From JAYFRL01 sp034925905 (GTDB taxonomy: Bacteria; Bacillota; Clostridia; Lachnospirales; Anaerotignaceae): a DNA stretch of 64,000 bases. The DNA lies in NCBI GenBank assembly GCA_034925905.1, contig JAYFRL010000002.1, forward strand, positions 1 to 64,000. The letters run 5' to 3'. The translations under genes were made by a program, and so were the position numbers. This document shows positions 59,864-64,000 of the stretch, one piece after another. Every line of letters starts with the position of its first letter. Positions within the stretch are counted from its first letter, which is position 1. The notes beneath the pieces are model-generated. The model worked only from the letters and a program-made list of their open reading frames with translations. It did no database searches and was not told the DNA's origin.

Positions 59864-62800
59864 ATGGATAAGCATGGGTCAATAAGTCTGGGTATTGATA
59901 TAGGCTCTACAACCGTTAAGGTGGTTGTTATTGATGAAAATAAAAATTTTATATTCAGCGGATATGAAAGGCACTTTTCAGAGATAAGGGAAACTTTAAA
60001 AACCCTTTTGACAAAGGCCTCTTTTTCGTTAGATGGAGTTGGTTTTAAGGCTATGATAACGGGAAGCGGCGGAGTGTCAATTTCCGATGCGTTAAATGTT
60101 CCTTTTATCCAGGAGGTTGTGGCGACTGCGAGAGCTATAGAAGTTAAAGCCCCTCAAACGGATGTTGCTATAGAGCTTGGTGGTGAAGACGCAAAGATAA
60201 TATATTTTAAAAACGGACTGGACCAGCGCATGAACGGCATTTGCGCCGGAGGCACAGGCTCGTTTATAGACCAAATGGCAAGCCTCCTGAAAACAGACGC
60301 AGAAGGTCTTAATGAGCTTGCAAAGGATTATGGAGTTATATATCCTATAGCTTCGCGCTGCGGAGTTTTTGCAAAAACAGATATACAGCCGCTCATAAAC
60401 GAAGGAGTTTCAAGAAACGACCTTGCTGTTTCAATATTCCAGGCTGTTGTTAACCAAACAATAGGCGGTCTTGCCTGTGGTAAGCCTATAAGGGGCAATG
60501 TTGCTTTTTTAGGCGGACCCTTGCATTTTCTTTCAGAGCTTAAGAAAAGGTTTGCTGAAACCTTAAATTTAACGGAAAAATCTGCGATTTCTCCTGAAAA
60601 CTCACATTTGTTTGCGGCCTATGGAACGGCTATAGCCGCAATGGATACGGAAGAAATATTGGATACGGATGAGCTTTGTAGGAGGATAGACGCTTGCGGA
60701 ACCCTTAAAATGGAAATAAACCGTCTTTCACCTCTTTTTGAGAATGAAGAAGAATATGAAGCCTTTAAAGCGCGCCATTTGCGAGAAGCGGTTTCCAAAA
60801 GAGAATTTTCTACATATGAAGGGAACGCTTATCTTGGAATAGACGCAGGAAGCACAACTTCAAAAATAGCGTTGATATCTGAAGACGGAGAGCTTTTATA
60901 TTCCTACTATTCAAGCAATGAAGGCAATCCTTTAAAGGTTGTTATAAAAAGCTTAAACGAGCTTTATTCAGTTATGCCCAAAAATGTAAAAATAAAAAAT
61001 TCATGCGCAACAGGCTATGGAGAAGGCCTAATAAAAGAGGCGCTTGCCGTTGATTTAGGTTATGTTGAAACGGTTGCGCACTATAAGGCAGCTGCGTTTT
61101 TCAAAAAAGATGTGGATTTTATTCTTGACATAGGCGGTCAGGATATGAAATGCATCAGAATCAAAAACGGCGTTATAGACAGCGTACTTTTAAATGAAGC
61201 CTGCTCCTCAGGCTGCGGTTCATTTATAGAAACATTTGCAAAATCACTTAATTACGGAGTTGAGGATTTTGCGAAAATAGCCCTTTTTGCCAAAAAACCA
61301 GTTGATCTTGGTTCAAGATGCACCGTTTTCATGAACTCAAGGGTTAAGCAGGCTCAAAAGGAAGGCGCAAAGGTTGGAGATATTTCTGCCGGGCTTGCAT
61401 ATTCTGTTATAAAAAATGCCCTGCTTAAGGTTATAAAAATATCAGACCCGAAAAAGCTCGGTAAAAACATAGTTGTTCAAGGCGGGACGTTTTATAATGA
61501 CGCTGTTTTAAAGAGCTTTGAGGATATAAGCGAAAGAGAAGCCATTCGTCCTGATATAGCCGGGATTATGGGAGCTTTCGGAGCGGCTATAATAGCAAAG
61601 GAAGAATATGAGGAAGGCTACGAATCAACGCTTCTTTCACTTTATGAGATGAACAGCTTGAAGATAGACACTTCGTTTGTAAGATGCGGCAGATGTGAAA
61701 ATAACTGCCTGCTTACGGTAAATAACTTCTCAAACGGAAGAAAATTTATAACAGGCAACAGATGTGAAAAAGGTATGGGCGGCAGCAGGAAAAAAAGCAA
61801 CGCTCCAAACCTCTTTGAGTATAAATTAAAAAGGCTTTTTGATTATGAAGCCCTAGATGAAAGCAAAGCTCCTTTAGGCAATATAGGCATTCCAAGAGTG
61901 CTTAATATGTGGGAGGATTATCCGTTTTGGTTTACGTTTTTAACAAATATCGGGTTTAGAGTTGTGCTTTCGCCGCTTTCAAACAAAAAAATATTTGAGC
62001 TTGGCATGGAATCCATACCCAGCGAATCGGTTTGCTATCCGGCAAAGCTTGCACACGGACATATAATGTATCTTATAAACCATGGCGTAAAAAATATTTT
62101 TTATCCTGGAGTAACTCATGAAAGAAGGGAATTTTCCGGATCGGACAATTGTTTTAACTGCCCGATAGTCGCTTCATATAACGAAAACATTAAAAACAAC
62201 ATAGAAGAGCTAAAAACAAATGATATAAACTTCATGAACCCATTTATATCGTTTACAAATGAAAAAGCCCTTATAAACCGTTTGTATGAAGAGTTTATGG
62301 GCTTTGGTGTTACATACGAAAGCGTAAAAGACGCTGTTTTGGCAGGCTTTGAAGAATGGGACGCTTTTAAAGCCGATATGGAAAACGAAGCTTTAAAGGC
62401 TCTTAAATATATCGAAGAAAACAAAATAACAGGCATAGTGCTTGCAGGGCGTCCCTACCATACAGACCCTGAGATAAACCACGGTATCCCTGAGATGATA
62501 AACAGCTTTAATATAGCTGTGCTTTCCGAGGATTCGGTTTGCCATATGAGAGACATTGAAAGACCTGTTATGGTTAGAGACCAGTGGACATACCATACAA
62601 GGCTTTATCAGGCCGCTTCTTTTGTTAAAACAAGGGAAGACCTTGAGCTTATACAGCTTAATTCCTTCGGCTGTGGGCTTGACGCCGTTACTACGGACGA
62701 GGTTTCTGATATTTTAACTTCCGCAGGGAAGATATATACGGTGCTTAAAATAGACGAGATAAACAATCTCGGTGCGGCAAGGATAAGGGTGCGCTCGCTT

Positions 62801-64000
62801 ATTGCGGCCATATCAGACAGACATAAAAAATCCCTTGGCATTAAAGAAGGGAGCGCGGCTTTAAAGAAGGTTATGTTCACAAAGGGAATGAAAAAGGAAT
62901 ATACTATTCTTTGCCCGCAAATGTCACCGATACATTTTGATATACTTAAAGAAGCCTTTTTATCCTCCGGCTATAATCTTAAGGTTATGCCGGCTATGGA
63001 TAAAAATGCTATAGACACGGGGCTTAAATATGTTAACAACGATGCCTGCTATCCTGCTCTTATAGTAGTTGGCCAGATATTAAATGCGATAAATTCAGGG
63101 AAGTATGACTTAAACAGGGTCGCAGTGCTTATAAGCCAAACAGGCGGAGGCTGCCGTGCCACAAACTATATAGGCTTTATCCGCCGTGCGCTTAAAAACG
63201 CAAACCTTGAAAACATACCGGTTATTTCATTAAGCGCACAGGGGCTTGAGAAAAACCCGGGCTTTAAAATAACGCCTTCCCTTTTGGACCGCGCCATGAA
63301 AGCTATTATATATGGAGACCTTTTCATGCGTGTGCTTTATAAGGTGCGCCCGTATGAAAAAAAGGCTGGCAGCGCAAACAGGCTGTATGAAATTTGGAAC
63401 GAGCTTGCCAAACGCGATATAACAAAAGGCAACCACAGGTCTTTTGCGAAAAACATAAAACGTATAGTAGAAGAATTTGATACGCTTCCGCTTAAAGAGG
63501 GTGTTATAAAGCCTAAAGTCGGGGTTGTTGGAGAGATACTGGTTAAATACCATCCTACGGCAAACAACGATATAGTAGGTCTTCTGGAAAGCGAAGGCGC
63601 GGAGGCTGTGGTTCCTGATCTTATGGGGTTTATGCTTTATTCAAGCTATAACTGCATCTGGAAGCGTAGGTATCTTGGCGGAAGCCTTAAAATGGAAATG
63701 ACAGGCAGAGCCTGCATAAAGATAATAGAAATGTATCAAAAGCCGCTAAAGGGAGCTCTTTTGGAAAGCAAAAGGTTTGATGCCCCGGAACCCATAGACG
63801 AGCTTGGCAAATATGCGGAACCCATAGTTTCGCTTTGCAACCAAACCGGCGAAGGTTGGTTTTTAACAGGCGAGATGATGGAGCTTATACATCAGGGCGT
63901 TAGAAACATAGTATGCACACAGCCTTTCGGCTGCCTTCCAAACCATGTTGTGGGCAAGGGAGTTATAAAAGAAATAAAAAGAAGCAGCCCTGGTTCAAAC
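59864..64000 (+). CDS. Giant acyl-CoA dehydratase activase/dehydratase-like protein (BadF/BcrA + DUF2229 + HgdB-like), N-terminal 1379 codons
   Basis: Open from ATG 59864 (behind GGGAGGAGGC) to the window end with no stop, so the 3-prime end is missing. Two ASKHA activase modules in tandem: the first with LGIDIGSTTVKVV (9-20) and ICAGGTGSF (Cys127), the second with LGIDAGSTTSK (about 326-336) and ACSSGCGSF (Cys447/451). Then a DUF2229-type segment (about 660-900) and an HgdB-like dehydratase region with conserved cysteines. Activases use ATP to push an electron from a 4Fe-4S cluster into 2-hydroxyacyl-CoA dehydratase. The all-in-one protein is widespread in Clostridia but its substrate is unassigned. 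A spacing-poor TTGACA and TATAAT occur upstream, 24 bases apart. Confidence 0.9.
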   Translation, partial: MDKHGSISLGIDIGSTTVKVVVIDENKNFIFSGYERHFSEIRETLKTLLTKASFSLDGVGFKAMITGSGGVSISDALNVPFIQEVVATARAIEVKAPQTDVAIELGGEDAKIIYFKNGLDQRMNGICAGGTGSFIDQMASLLKTDAEGLNELAKDYGVIYPIASRCGVFAKTDIQPLINEGVSRNDLAVSIFQAVVNQTIGGLACGKPIRGNVAFLGGPLHFLSELKKRFAETLNLTEKSAISPENSHLFAAYGTAIAAMDTEEILDTDELCRRIDACGTLKMEINRLSPLFENEEEYEAFKARHLREAVSKREFSTYEGNAYLGIDAGSTTSKIALISEDGELLYSYYSSNEGNPLKVVIKSLNELYSVMPKNVKIKNSCATGYGEGLIKEALAVDLGYVETVAHYKAAAFFKKDVDFILDIGGQDMKCIRIKNGVIDSVLLNEACSSGCGSFIETFAKSLNYGVEDFAKIALFAKKPVDLGSRCTVFMNSRVKQAQKEGAKVGDISAGLAYSVIKNALLKVIKISDPKKLGKNIVVQGGTFYNDAVLKSFEDISEREAIRPDIAGIMGAFGAAIIAKEEYEEGYESTLLSLYEMNSLKIDTSFVRCGRCENNCLLTVNNFSNGRKFITGNRCEKGMGGSRKKSNAPNLFEYKLKRLFDYEALDESKAPLGNIGIPRVLNMWEDYPFWFTFLTNIGFRVVLSPLSNKKIFELGMESIPSESVCYPAKLAHGHIMYLINHGVKNIFYPGVTHERREFSGSDNCFNCPIVASYNENIKNNIEELKTNDINFMNPFISFTNEKALINRLYEEFMGFGVTYESVKDAVLAGFEEWDAFKADMENEALKALKYIEENKITGIVLAGRPYHTDPEINHGIPEMINSFNIAVLSEDSVCHMRDIERPVMVRDQWTYHTRLYQAASFVKTREDLELIQLNSFGCGLDAVTTDEVSDILTSAGKIYTVLKIDEINNLGAARIRVRSLIAAISDRHKKSLGIKEGSAALKKVMFTKGMKKEYTILCPQMSPIHFDILKEAFLSSGYNLKVMPAMDKNAIDTGLKYVNNDACYPALIVVGQILNAINSGKYDLNRVAVLISQTGGGCRATNYIGFIRRALKNANLENIPVISLSAQGLEKNPGFKITPSLLDRAMKAIIYGDLFMRVLYKVRPYEKKAGSANRLYEIWNELAKRDITKGNHRSFAKNIKRIVEEFDTLPLKEGVIKPKVGVVGEILVKYHPTANNDIVGLLESEGAEAVVPDLMGFMLYSSYNCIWKRRYLGGSLKMEMTGRACIKIIEMYQKPLKGALLESKRFDAPEPIDELGKYAEPIVSLCNQTGEGWFLTGEMMELIHQGVRNIVCTQPFGCLPNHVVGKGVIKEIKRSSPGSN

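Overview
The window looks like a chromosomal segment of an anaerobic, spore-forming, low-GC Firmicute of the class Clostridia. The evidence is pyruvate:ferredoxin oxidoreductase, a (R)-2-hydroxyacyl-CoA dehydratase activase-type giant protein, glgC-glgD-spoVG, sporulation genes (ytfI, ytfJ, yabG, sipL-like), strong Gly/AGGAGG-type ribosome sites and A/T-rich intergenic DNA. No rRNA or tRNA gene was seen. Most terminators are unusually clean palindromes. Layout, region by region: 1-1.1 kb holds the tail of an IS3-family transposase and a LysR regulator. 2-25.7 kb is a large metabolic cluster built around 2-oxoacid/acetoin dehydrogenase-type complexes. It has three separate thiamine-diphosphate E1 alpha/beta pairs (2076-4036, 9068-11030, 17797-19777), one E2 with three lipoyl and three apparent subunit-binding domains, one E3, a free-standing lipoyl-domain protein, a biotin ligase/repressor BirA, a CdaR-like regulator, an SSS-family symporter, a DUF1576 membrane protein, an FMN reductase, a complete TRAP transporter, and two short-chain dehydrogenases of which the second is broken. 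The natural reading is that several E1 modules of different substrate range share one E2/E3 core, and that the third E1 is coupled to uptake by the TRAP carrier. The substrate is not readable from sequence. 25.7-32.2 kb is a type I-C CRISPR effector operon on the minus strand (cas3-cas5c-cas8c-cas7c). It has no cas4/cas1/cas2 here, cas8c is interrupted by a one-base frameshift in an A7 run, and one solitary CRISPR-like repeat lies upstream of cas3 directly behind a good promoter. 32.1-33.1 kb contains decayed mobile-DNA remnants and structured DNA. 33.1-44 kb: an alpha/beta hydrolase, a frameshifted Crp/Fnr-type regulator, nifJ, a GntR/FadR regulator, a second TRAP operon with a beta-hydroxyacid dehydrogenase. 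44.2-59.6 kb is core genome: glycogen synthesis (glgC, glgD), spoVG, ytfI/ytfJ, a Card1-like CARF-nuclease (DUF1887) protein, yabG, signal peptidase I, a SipL-like spore protein, then the conserved tmk-darA-holB-ricT-trmN6-rsmI block followed by a prolyl-tRNA-editing-type deacylase and an Orn/Lys/Arg decarboxylase. 59.9 kb to the end is the first 1379 codons of a giant activase/dehydratase-like protein that runs off the window. The most promising unexplained items are: the multi-E1/one-E2 cluster with its unusual E2 and a lone lipoyl carrier; the adaptation-less, array-less type I-C locus; a Card1-like nuclease sitting among sporulation genes away from any type III CRISPR locus; and several well-folded intergenic hairpin elements (about 11.2-11.46, 23.07, 25.74 and 32.13 kb) that are not simple terminators. 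Two genes (cas8c and the Crp/Fnr regulator) are each broken by one base in a homopolymer, so sequencing error must be excluded before biology is inferred.
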